From [Clostridium] scindens (GTDB lineage: Bacteria; Bacillota; Clostridia; Lachnospirales; Lachnospiraceae), in the NCBI RefSeq assembly GCF_019597925.1, contig NZ_CP080442.1:3018001-3082000 (forward strand): 64,000 nucleotides of DNA, given 5' to 3'. Within the stretch, counting starts at the first letter, position 1; each line of letters begins with the position of its first letter. The notes beneath the pieces were generated by a model. That model saw only the letters and a list, made by a program, of their open reading frames with translations, was not told the origin of the DNA and ran no database searches. This document shows, in pieces, positions 17,273 to 25,519 of this stretch. The position numbers and the translations under genes are program-made.

Positions 17273-19063
17273 TTACTTAAGCCACTGTTCCTCATCGGAA
17301 TATGGAATAATTGGAAGATAGATGTAGGAAGCGTGGATGCTGTCTACGAATATCTTGTATTCAATATCCTGGCTGTTTGGCAGTTGAACCATCCAGTGAT
17401 ATGGATTCGCATCGTAGTTCTTGACCTCTACTTCTATACGGTGTCCTTTGCGGAATACATTAGAAGTGTTCATTACTTCTATGGTGTATTCGTTGATTTC
17501 TCCCGGTACTACAGGAACTTTTCTGGTATGGTCATTGTTGAATTCCCATGGTTTTAATTCTTTCTTTTCCAGCCCTCTGTGGGAGGCTCTTAAGTTTCCT
17601 GTTACCAGGTTCATCGGACGTCCTTCGCCTTCTGGCGGGACATCATTTAGCATAATGGTGAAGTTGGCATCCGTCTTGTCGATCGCGCACTGAAGGTGCA
17701 TAACGATCGGCCCTGTCACTTCCACATCTTCTTCCAATACTGGCGTTCTAAATACGACATTCGGCACTGCGTAGGTCTCATTGGATCCGCCCTCATAAGG
17801 ACTCTTATGGTTAAGGATCGTAGGCTCTACGTGCTCATCTTTTTCTTTCTCTGTAGAAAGAAGTCCGCCATCCCTGAGATAGTACTTGGTCCACTCCGTA
17901 CGGGCAAGCGGCCATTCATATTCATAGCGGAACTTATTGATTCCTCTTACAAGCAGTTTCATCGGAGGCTCATCCATGATACCTGTATCAATGCCTTTGA
18001 GCCAGTAATCGTACCAGCGCAGGTATTCCGGCGTCATGATCCGGTGCGGCAGATGCAGGGCATCATGCTCTTCCGGAGCGGCTAATTTTCTCGGAACGGA
18101 CATATCTCCATGCGTAAATAAGAAGAATGGTCCCTGAGAGAATCTTCCAAGTTCATAGTATTCGGATATCAGATACATTGGCACTTTGATATCCTCCGGA
18201 TGGCTCTGGATCGAACGCTCTCTCCAGAAATCGCTGTCATCATCGTGAAGCAGCATATCGAAGAAATATGTCTGGTTTCTCGGCGGCCAGCAGCTTAAGA
18301 TGCCGGAATACAGCGCGCTGTGATTGATATCCGGATCTGACAGCCTCTTTTCGATACGGCTCTTCAGTTCCTCAGTCGTGTAAGTGCGCTCCGCAGTTGA
18401 CATAGAATTTACGTCCGGGCAGAAATCCGTGTACATGAAGGAACGGTTCACAAATACCCCGCCCGGATAATTATGGTGATACATGTTGTCTACGACTTCT
18501 ACCATCATGATAGCCTTAAGATGCGGCGGCTGCAAAGCTGCCACTACTGGCTGCAGTATAGAGAAATAGGAGATTCCTATCATTCCAATATTACCATTAC
18601 AGTAAGGAAGCGTTGCTGCCCATTCAATAACATCATAGCAGTCCTCCTGCTCCTGGCGTCCGTACAGACCATCCCAGGCACCTTCGGATTTGCCGATTCC
18701 TCTTGGATCCGGAACTACTACGATATAGCCGTGCCTTACATATTCATAGATATCGCCTGCTTCGATCGTGTGGTCGAAAAGCACGGTCTTAAACTGCATG
18801 GATATACGATCCATCGTCTGAATCGACTTTCCATAGGCTGAGAACGCAACCAGGCATGGAAACTTGGTATCTTCGTCCGTATCCGGGCGATAGATGTCTA
18901 CCGCAAGCGTGACTCCGTCTCTGACCTGCATTAAGACGTCCTCTTCCTTGAGCACCTCGTATTTGCGCGGCGTCATTTTTTCAATGCCGTCCATATAACG
19001 GTCATCCCAATATTTCGGCTTTTTATCCAGGCCGACGATTTCCAGTTTTTCTTTATTTTCCAT
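17273..19063 (-). CDS. CocE/NonD-family alpha/beta hydrolase (active-type copy)
   Basis: The 596-residue protein matches the X-Pro dipeptidyl-peptidase S15/CocE fold: catalytic alpha/beta hydrolase part (about 40-350; DPRGIGKSEGAWDG, GNIGMIGISYFSI) and a C-terminal jelly-roll domain (about 380-590). The nucleophile is Ser165 in GISY. The usual acid motif GWYD is replaced by EYYE, so Glu may serve, and a His-rich stretch EEHDALHLPH supplies a candidate general base. Members hydrolyse esters, amides or acyl-amino acids. It is last in the minus-strand operon, 14 nt after its paralogue, and ends at a terminator. A role on a formyl- or acyl-kynurenine-type amide is possible from context only. Confidence 0.85.
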   Translation of the reverse strand: MENKEKLEIVGLDKKPKYWDDRYMDGIEKMTPRKYEVLKEEDVLMQVRDGVTLAVDIYRPDTDEDTKFPCLVAFSAYGKSIQTMDRISMQFKTVLFDHTIEAGDIYEYVRHGYIVVVPDPRGIGKSEGAWDGLYGRQEQEDCYDVIEWAATLPYCNGNIGMIGISYFSILQPVVAALQPPHLKAIMMVEVVDNMYHHNYPGGVFVNRSFMYTDFCPDVNSMSTAERTYTTEELKSRIEKRLSDPDINHSALYSGILSCWPPRNQTYFFDMLLHDDDSDFWRERSIQSHPEDIKVPMYLISEYYELGRFSQGPFFLFTHGDMSVPRKLAAPEEHDALHLPHRIMTPEYLRWYDYWLKGIDTGIMDEPPMKLLVRGINKFRYEYEWPLARTEWTKYYLRDGGLLSTEKEKDEHVEPTILNHKSPYEGGSNETYAVPNVVFRTPVLEEDVEVTGPIVMHLQCAIDKTDANFTIMLNDVPPEGEGRPMNLVTGNLRASHRGLEKKELKPWEFNNDHTRKVPVVPGEINEYTIEVMNTSNVFRKGHRIEVEVKNYDANPYHWMVQLPNSQDIEYKIFVDSIHASYIYLPIIPYSDEEQWLK

Positions 19064-19077
19064 TTCGTCCTCCTACC

Positions 19078-20814
19078 TTATTCCACCCAGTTTTTCTCGC
19101 CTGTTACAATCGGAAGTTCAATCCAGGATGGATTCTCATTGTCTACGTGGATCTCGAAGTTCACTTCCCTGGCCAGCGGATGTGGTCCTGCTACTCTTCC
19201 GGATGTATAGAGTCTTGGCAGGCTTGCCATCTCGTTAAAGTCAAAGAACTGCTGATCCATCGTCTTGAACTCTACTTCAATCTGGTGGCCTTTCTTGAAC
19301 AGATTATCCACAGGCGCCAGTTCGAATATATATTCATATACTTTTCCTGGCTCTACCGGTTCTTCCTTCGTATGTACATTTTTCGGCCTGTGATCCGTAC
19401 TGTCTGCGTCCAGCGCTCTGTGGGAACACTTCAGATATCCGCAGGATAGCAAAGTCCTGTATCCGGTTTCCGAATCTTTATCCCATAACTTCATTGCCAG
19501 ATGGGCATCATCCGTGTCGATCGCTGCCTGAAGGCATCCCGTGATCGGCCCGCATACTTCTATTTCTTCGGTAAGAGGCACAGATGTATAGGTAAGGGCC
19601 GGCACGTCTTCCGGCATCTGTGACAGCTTGGTCGGAGGTATATGGCGGATCTGATCCGGTGCGGCTGCTTCTTCTGCCTTCTCCAGCGTCAGTCCGTTCT
19701 CTTTCCTGAAATACAGTTTTTTATATTCCGTGCTTTCGCATGGCCACTGAGTCTCATAGCGATACCTGTCTTCGCCCATAACCAGCATCTTGATCGGCGG
19801 CTCATCCATGATTCCCGTATCCATGCCTTTCAGCCAGTGATCATACCATCTGAGCTGCTCCGGTACCGGCTTCTCATATGGAGAAGTCTTGGCTGTTGCG
19901 GGATCCAGCATCAGCAGTTTCTTCGGCACGCTATTGTCAATCTTGTTATAGATATCATAGGATGAAATCGTAGCATATCCATATTCATAATAAAGTCCTA
20001 CAATATAAGTAGGTATGGATACTACCCTGTCTTTGAAGCTTCTTCTGTCCCACCACTCGCTCTTAAACGGATGCAGCATAATATCGATATTCCAGGTATA
20101 ATGCCTTGGCGGGAAACTGTCCAGTCCTCTGTAATAGTAAGAGTTGGTAGCAATCTCTGGCTGTCTTCTTGCCTCAGCCAGCATTTCTTTCAACTCTTCC
20201 TCGCTATGCTCCATCTCTGCCTCAGATATGGTATTGGTATGCGGAATATAACTGCAAAGAGGATAATTGATATCGCTTAATATTCCTCCTGGATAACAGT
20301 CAAGGTACATGTCGTCGATAACGTCTATCGGCATGATCGCTTTTAGATAAGGCGGATTCATTGACGCTACCAGAGGCTGGATCTTTCCTGCATAGCCGCA
20401 TCCGATCATTCCCACATTTCCATCAGATAGATAATGGCCTGCCCAGCGGATTACCTCGCAGCAGTCAATCTGATCCTGCCTGCTCAGCACGCCGGTCCAT
20501 ATGCCTTCTGAATTCTGGATTCCTCTTGGATTAACGACTACGACGATATAGCCCCGGGATGCAAAGAAGTCAATTCCTCCAACTTCAATCCCCTGCTCAT
20601 ACATGAACTTTCCAAGCTGAATCGGATCCCGTCTTCTACCCGCTTCCTGGGCTACCTTTCCAAATGGGGAAAAGCCTACTAATACCGGATGCTTTTCCTT
20701 GTCGTCCGGCCTGTATACGTCACAGTAAAGACGGACATCATCTCTCATTACAATCGGGCGGTCCTTTTCCACCCTGATCTCATATTCTGGTTCTCTAATT
20801 ATTTGACTGTTCAC
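19078..20814 (-). CDS. CocE/NonD-family protein lacking the catalytic serine
   Basis: This 578-residue paralogue of the next gene shares NPRGIQNSEGIWTG, GNVGMIGCGYAGKIQPLVASMNP and LRWYDHWLKGMDTGIMDEPP plus the C-terminal jelly roll. At the nucleophile elbow it reads GCGYAG, with Gly140 where the active copy has Ser165. The His-containing stretch is replaced by DPATAKTSPYEKP. Classical hydrolase chemistry is thus unlikely; it may be a structural partner or binding protein for the active copy. GTG is used as start, with GGAGG 6 nt upstream. It lies 72 nt after kynU with no terminator between, so it belongs to the same operon. Confidence 0.85.
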   Translation of the reverse strand: MNSQIIREPEYEIRVEKDRPIVMRDDVRLYCDVYRPDDKEKHPVLVGFSPFGKVAQEAGRRRDPIQLGKFMYEQGIEVGGIDFFASRGYIVVVVNPRGIQNSEGIWTGVLSRQDQIDCCEVIRWAGHYLSDGNVGMIGCGYAGKIQPLVASMNPPYLKAIMPIDVIDDMYLDCYPGGILSDINYPLCSYIPHTNTISEAEMEHSEEELKEMLAEARRQPEIATNSYYYRGLDSFPPRHYTWNIDIMLHPFKSEWWDRRSFKDRVVSIPTYIVGLYYEYGYATISSYDIYNKIDNSVPKKLLMLDPATAKTSPYEKPVPEQLRWYDHWLKGMDTGIMDEPPIKMLVMGEDRYRYETQWPCESTEYKKLYFRKENGLTLEKAEEAAAPDQIRHIPPTKLSQMPEDVPALTYTSVPLTEEIEVCGPITGCLQAAIDTDDAHLAMKLWDKDSETGYRTLLSCGYLKCSHRALDADSTDHRPKNVHTKEEPVEPGKVYEYIFELAPVDNLFKKGHQIEVEFKTMDQQFFDFNEMASLPRLYTSGRVAGPHPLAREVNFEIHVDNENPSWIELPIVTGEKNWVE

Positions 20815-20886
20815 GGTTTACCTCCAATCACATGTTGTTTCTTCCTCTTTTATTCTACACTTTTCCCTTCGGGGCAAGGTCAAGAC

Positions 20887-22140
20887 TCAATCTCCTAATA
20901 ATTGCTCCAGGTTTTGTGCAGTCATATACACATCTTCAAAACTAAAATAAAGCGGCGAGAATGATATCCTAACCTGGTCATCCTTCCCTGCCGGCTTGCC
21001 GGAAGCCATCTTCTCCCTTACCGCAGACTTCAATTCATCCGTTATCCTGGAACCACTGTCCAGGAAATCCGTAATCTCAGAAGCCGCCACATGCAGAATC
21101 GTCACATGTCCCCCTCTTCGGTCATCCTCCCTGGGCGTCAGAATCTCAACGCCTAGTTTTGCCAGTTTCTCATCGATCAGTTCCATAAAGTATCCGGTCA
21201 TGGCAAGAGACTTCTTGCGGATCGCATCTATCCCCGCCTCCCGCACCATATCCAAGGCTCCCTCTAACGGCGCTATATTAAGGATCAGCGGCGAACCATG
21301 CTGCCAGCCTCCGGCCCCTCGTTCTGCCTCAAAATGAGGAAGCTTCCTGAACTGCAGATCTTTGACATATCCGTGCCATCCTGGCATTGCCACCGGCACG
21401 TCAAAGTTCTTCTCATGGATAAATATGGTAGATGGGCATCCCAGCCCTCCATTCAAATACTTATAGTTACACCATACGGCAAAATCCACGCCCCAGTCAT
21501 GAAGCTTGCAAGGCACGACCCCTGCCGAATGGCTCAGGTCAAACCCGATAGGGATTCCTCTCTTGGCCGCCTCGGCCGCGAGTCTCTCCATATCCAGAAG
21601 CTGGCCCGTGGAGTGCACCACAGAGGGCAGGAAGATTAATGCGACCTCTTCGGACATCCAGTCGATGATTTCATCTTCGCTGATGATCGGATTGCCTATC
21701 CCTGCCAAAATCAGATCATCGTCAGGATCCTGTCCCTTCAGTCTGATCTGCGCCTCCACAGCATATCTGTCTGAGGAAAATATCTGGCTGTCGCACAGAA
21801 TCTTCGTCCGTTTCCCCCAAGGCTTGTAAAAGGCCGCCAGCACGCTGTGTATATTCGTGGTGGTAGTTCCATTGATGATCAGTTCCTTTTCTTTCGCTCC
21901 TACCAGTTCTTCTTCCATGGCCGCAATTCGTTCCGGATAATAGAACCAGGGAACCTCCCCGGCAAACCAGCCTGCAACCAAAAGATTCTTCCATTCTTCC
22001 GCCACGCGGTTAAGCGTAGCCTCCGAACGGCGGGACATAGGTCCCAGGCCGTTCGCTTCATAATATAGATAATCTGGAAGATAGAACTCTTCTTTATATT
22101 TTTTCAATACATCCTTCTCATCCATAGAGGCTGCGTTCAT
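20887..22140 (-). CDS. kynU: Kynureninase
   Basis: Kynureninase cleaves L-kynurenine (or 3-hydroxykynurenine) to anthranilate (or 3-hydroxyanthranilate) and L-alanine using PLP. The 417-residue protein aligns throughout with the family: NGTTTTNIHSVLAAFYKP with His98 at the position of human His102, KRTKILCDSQIFSSDRYA, FDLSHSAGVV, and HDWGVDFAVWCNYKYLN with the PLP Lys227. GWHG and GAGGWQ follow in the usual order. The substrate loop reads GWQHGSPLI where human and typical bacterial enzymes have a SNPPI loop, so the Asn that contacts substrate is Ser283 here. Two nucleotides separate it from the permease upstream. The product alanine could feed alanine dehydrogenase at 26,948-28,114. Family is secure; exact aryl substrate is open. 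Confidence 0.88.
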   Translation of the reverse strand: MNAASMDEKDVLKKYKEEFYLPDYLYYEANGLGPMSRRSEATLNRVAEEWKNLLVAGWFAGEVPWFYYPERIAAMEEELVGAKEKELIINGTTTTNIHSVLAAFYKPWGKRTKILCDSQIFSSDRYAVEAQIRLKGQDPDDDLILAGIGNPIISEDEIIDWMSEEVALIFLPSVVHSTGQLLDMERLAAEAAKRGIPIGFDLSHSAGVVPCKLHDWGVDFAVWCNYKYLNGGLGCPSTIFIHEKNFDVPVAMPGWHGYVKDLQFRKLPHFEAERGAGGWQHGSPLILNIAPLEGALDMVREAGIDAIRKKSLAMTGYFMELIDEKLAKLGVEILTPREDDRRGGHVTILHVAASEITDFLDSGSRITDELKSAVREKMASGKPAGKDDQVRISFSPLYFSFEDVYMTAQNLEQLLGD

Positions 22141-22141
22141 T

Positions 22142-23524
22142 CTACTCTTCCTCCCAGCTTACTTCTACTTTTACCTTGCCTGACTTGTAGCGCACTACCA
22201 TGAAGATAAAGGTAAGAACCAGAAGTATGATGTTGCCAATGATGATTTCCTTCGTATTGTCTTCGATCAGAAGCCAGTTCTGGAAAATCAGCAGGGCGCC
22301 GCACAGATAGCAGACAACCTTCAGAACGCCGTCAGATATCTTAAAGGTTGATTTGGACCATGCCTCCGGAAGCAGTTTCGGAAGTCTTGCCGTAGCTATA
22401 ACTACAAGGAAAGTCGTAATGTTCATAAGGATCATGGACATGTTGGCAATTCTGTCAATATCAAGTCCTGCTATAACTGGAACTAATCCTACGATATAGA
22501 ATAAGATCAGCAGATAATGAGGTGTTCCATATTTATCATTGATAGTACCAAGTTTCTTTGGGAACCATCCGTCTACGCATGCCTGCAGTACCGGCTTGGT
22601 AACCCATCCGAATGTAGCGTTCAAGGTTGTGGACAGGGCAAGCAGGGCTCCTCCTGTTACGAAGAATACATACAGTCCTTTCGGAAGGAAAGCTGCTGCT
22701 GCAACGCTAAGTGGCTGATACATAACTTCTTCTACCGGAATGACTCCAGCTGCTACAAATCCGATTACAGCGTATAACGCCGTAACAATCAGAGTAGAGA
22801 GCACGATAGCAAAAGGAACGTCTTTCGTCGGGTTCTTGCACTCGCCTGAGAAGTTTACCAGGTTACCGCCACCGGTTGTAGCAAATGAGGTGAAGATTGC
22901 CGCCATGCAGAATCCTTTCCATCCTCCCATGAATAACGGAGGCTCGGTTCCCGTAAAATATCCCGGCTGTACATGGAAGACTCCGACTGCCGCAAATACT
23001 GCCAGCGCTGCCGCCAGAATAATAACGAGTATATTCTGTATAAACGCCGCGTCTTTTACGCCAAAAAGGTTGATAACGAAGAACAATGTCAACGCCGCTA
23101 CCGCAAGCGGTACCCTGGGGATGCCAGGAACAAGAGCCAGCAAATAATCCGCCAGCGACAACGCGTACATTCCTATCGAAATATTACCTACGATATAGAT
23201 GATTATGTAGAAACCTGAAAACCGTTCGCCAAGCAAGAGGCTTGCCATCGTGTACTGTCCGCCTCTTAAGCGTACCGCGCTTCCTGCAAAAATGCTGGGG
23301 ATGGTAACCGCCAGAGAGAACAGCGCGCCGAACAGGAACGCAAATACGACGGATCGTCCGGTAAAGCCGATCGCTACGCCAGTCAGCGAGAATACGCCGG
23401 AGCCGATGATCTGGCCTAAGCCCATGGATATCAATTCTTTCTTGCCTAATACCCGGCGCAGTTTCTTGGTAGTATATTCTTCATTTACATTGACATTCTC
23501 AGTTGCTTCATTGGTGTTTCCCAT
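22142..23524 (-). CDS. APC-superfamily amino-acid permease
   Basis: The 460-residue protein has about 12 transmembrane segments and begins with a cytoplasmic tail followed by MGLGQIIGSGVFSLTGVA, the conserved first-helix motif of amino acid-polyamine-organocation permeases. SFATTGGGNLVNFSGECKNPTKDVP is the usual helix-6/loop signature. It sits between the arylformamidase-like and kynureninase genes, 2 nt from the latter, so uptake of kynurenine, N-formylkynurenine or a related aromatic amino acid is the natural inference. Substrate preference cannot be read from sequence. Confidence 0.88.
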   Translation of the reverse strand: MGNTNEATENVNVNEEYTTKKLRRVLGKKELISMGLGQIIGSGVFSLTGVAIGFTGRSVVFAFLFGALFSLAVTIPSIFAGSAVRLRGGQYTMASLLLGERFSGFYIIIYIVGNISIGMYALSLADYLLALVPGIPRVPLAVAALTLFFVINLFGVKDAAFIQNILVIILAAALAVFAAVGVFHVQPGYFTGTEPPLFMGGWKGFCMAAIFTSFATTGGGNLVNFSGECKNPTKDVPFAIVLSTLIVTALYAVIGFVAAGVIPVEEVMYQPLSVAAAAFLPKGLYVFFVTGGALLALSTTLNATFGWVTKPVLQACVDGWFPKKLGTINDKYGTPHYLLILFYIVGLVPVIAGLDIDRIANMSMILMNITTFLVVIATARLPKLLPEAWSKSTFKISDGVLKVVCYLCGALLIFQNWLLIEDNTKEIIIGNIILLVLTFIFMVVRYKSGKVKVEVSWEEE

Positions 23525-23551
23525 AAATACCCTCCTTCTCTCTCCTCGGAC

Positions 23552-24262
23552 CTATTCCGAGATCATGCAGATTGCCCGTACAGGAGATCCATCTGCTTCC
23601 ATCAGTTTCAGCGGCAGGAAAGAATAGGTTGCGGCTTCTTTCGGCAGCTGCTCTAAGTTACACATATATTCCACTATGAGGCACTCATTTCCCAGCAGCG
23701 CCGCATGGGCTTCATTCTTAATATTCTCACGCTCAATATTTTCAAGAATCTCTGAGAATGTCGGATTTTCCAGACGTTTTGCGGTCGAGAATCCATATGC
23801 AGCGTCGGCAGAACTTCCGTCCGTTCCCACAATCTTAATTCCAAGTTCTACCAATGCCAGTGCCGCATCCCCTGAAAGATAAGGATGGCGGAAGAAATCC
23901 CAAGTTCCGTAATACTTTGCCCACCCTGTATTCAGGATTGCAAAATCCACTTTCTTCAGTTCATCCGCATGGGCCATGATATCCTCCCGCGTAATCTCAT
24001 AGATGTCTCCCTTATCGCTGAAGTCAAGTACGATTCCCTGCCCGATAAAACGCTCTACCGGAAAGTCATTCAAGGTCTTGCCGCTCTTGCTTATATGATA
24101 AGGCGCATCAATGTGCGTAGACGTATGCGTCCCCATCTTCATAAACTTCACGTTAACCCCTTCTTCTTCTGTGGTCGCATAATTTTCTACCACGGGCACT
24201 TTGTCACAAGGGCACACCTGCGTCTCGTTGTTAATCTCCCTTGTTAAGTCAATAAATTTCAT
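23552..24262 (-). CDS. Cyclase-family metal hydrolase, kynurenine formamidase-like
   Basis: The 236-residue protein belongs to the cyclase/KynB family. The metal-binding motif HxGTHxDxPxH is present as HTSTHIDAPYH at residues 46-56, with Ser replacing the Gly. Further family blocks are LNTGWAKYYG, HPYLSGDAALALVELG and GTDGSSADA. KynB converts N-formylkynurenine to kynurenine and formate. Other members act on cyclic amides or polyketides. Position in an operon with a permease and kynureninase favours the arylformamidase role. It is second in the operon, 15 nt after the MerR gene, with an AGGAGG site. Confidence 0.78.
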   Translation of the reverse strand: MKFIDLTREINNETQVCPCDKVPVVENYATTEEEGVNVKFMKMGTHTSTHIDAPYHISKSGKTLNDFPVERFIGQGIVLDFSDKGDIYEITREDIMAHADELKKVDFAILNTGWAKYYGTWDFFRHPYLSGDAALALVELGIKIVGTDGSSADAAYGFSTAKRLENPTFSEILENIERENIKNEAHAALLGNECLIVEYMCNLEQLPKEAATYSFLPLKLMEADGSPVRAICMISE

Positions 24263-24277
24263 TGTATATCCTCCTTT

Positions 24278-25123
24278 CTATCTGACAAACTCCTGGCCTC
24301 TCTTCTCGACCGGAATCTGTATCTCTGTTACAAATTCCTTTGGATCATCCGTTGTAAAATCATCCATGTGGAATTCTTCCCGGATATTTCCGACTATCTT
24401 ATAGTCATTTTCCTCAATCCATGTAAGTATCGCCTCGTAAGCGTCGATCACGCTTTCGTGTTCTCCTGTATGCAGCAGGTATGCCACTTCCCTGTAGCCC
24501 TCCTGCTTTTTACAGCGGATCCTGTCCGTCTCCGGGAACGGCGCCAGAACCCTTTTGAGAATCTCTACCTGAATCTCGTCACTCTTATATACGGAGTCAT
24601 AATAAATGGTAAACCGTTCATTTCCTGTCTTGGCCCTGCATTTATTCAGGTATTCCAGAAGTTCGGACCACAGCGCTTCCTGGGTGGAATAGGTGCTGAT
24701 GGAGGCTTTCAGGCTTGCTACCTGCATCTCTTCCACCGGCTTGATCCCCACGTTGTAGGATGACAGTTCAATACCTCCGTTTTTATCCAGTTTTTTCTTC
24801 AATAGTTCAATTGTCTGCTTCTTTTCGTTCAGTTCCTTAATCTGCCGGTCAAATTCCAACTGCTTGAGTTCCAGCACCCCTTTTAGCAGAGTATGGTCTT
24901 TATCGATCTCCTCCTTCATCAAATAAGTGATTTCCTTTAAAGACAATCCCATCTCCTTCAGAAGAAAAATCTCATTCAGAATGGGAATCTGCGATGATGT
25001 ATAATAGCGATATCCTGTGGTTTCATCCACATATTTAGGCCTCAAAAGCCCTAATTCATCGTAATACCTCAACGTCTTTCCAGAAATTTTGTAGATACTT
25101 GCTAATTGTCCAATCCGAAACAT
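24278..25123 (-). CDS. MerR-family regulator with GyrI-like effector domain
   Basis: The N-terminal MerR winged helix is clear (MFRIGQLASIYKISGKT, LRYYDELGLLRP, TTGYRYYTSSQI), followed by a long dimerisation helix (about 75-120) and a GyrI-like effector domain (about 125-280), the BmrR layout. Such proteins bind hydrophobic or aromatic ligands and activate promoters with overlong spacers by untwisting DNA. The ATG at 25,123 was chosen for AGGAGG 7 nt upstream; a longer frame would run into the promoter. It is the first gene of the operon, so it probably activates its own transcription together with the permease, kynU and CocE genes. The ligand is unknown; kynurenine is a reasonable candidate. 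Confidence 0.9.
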   Translation of the reverse strand: MFRIGQLASIYKISGKTLRYYDELGLLRPKYVDETTGYRYYTSSQIPILNEIFLLKEMGLSLKEITYLMKEEIDKDHTLLKGVLELKQLEFDRQIKELNEKKQTIELLKKKLDKNGGIELSSYNVGIKPVEEMQVASLKASISTYSTQEALWSELLEYLNKCRAKTGNERFTIYYDSVYKSDEIQVEILKRVLAPFPETDRIRCKKQEGYREVAYLLHTGEHESVIDAYEAILTWIEENDYKIVGNIREEFHMDDFTTDDPKEFVTEIQIPVEKRGQEFVR

Positions 25124-25171
25124 ATCCTCGCCTCCTAGCGCCTGAATCATATGTTTAAATTGTTTGAACAC

Positions 25172-25203
25172 ATTGTAAAAGATTCCCCCAAGGGCAAAGT
25201 CAA
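25172..25203 (-). promoter_or_regulatory. MerR/BmrR-type promoter with 20-nt spacer
   Basis: On the minus strand TTGACT (25203-25198) and TACAAT (25177-25172) are separated by 20 nt. The spacer GCCCTTGGGGGAATC forms an imperfect dyad closely resembling known BmrR-type sites. Transcription would start about 42 nt before the MerR gene. Confidence 0.75.
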
Positions 25204-25362
25204 TAGCAATCTGTTATTTTGTATAGTTTTTTATTTTTTTCAGAATCTTTTTGTGCATTTCCAACAATTCGTCACATTAATTTTTTTATATTCTTACTAA
25301 TGCCAGCGCATATAGTATATCTCAGGCGCGTTTTTTATTCATTTCCAATATTTTCCATCAAA

Positions 25363-25400
25363 AAAGTGCCAGGGAACTTCGATGCCTTCCCCGGCACTTT
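25363..25400 (-). terminator. Terminator below the NhaC gene
   Basis: AAAGTGCC/GGCACTTT plus five further pairs form a 13-bp stem with one mismatch. On the minus strand it is followed by a T6 run. It separates the ald/nhaC transcript from the MerR promoter. Confidence 0.85.
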
Positions 25401-25426
25401 GACTGTTCAACTTAATTTTGCAGAAA

Positions 25427-25478
25427 AGAAGAGGATACGTACGCTCCCTTTTCAGGCAGCAATGTCGTATCCTCTTCT
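25427..25478 (-). terminator. First hairpin downstream of the NhaC gene
   Basis: A perfect 13-bp stem (25427-25439 with 25466-25478) with a 26-nt loop; TTTTC follows on the minus strand. It lies in tandem with the stronger terminator at 25,363-25,400. Confidence 0.65.
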
Positions 25479-25519
25479 CTCTTTCATCACTGAATCATAT
25501 TCAACTATTTTCAAACACT

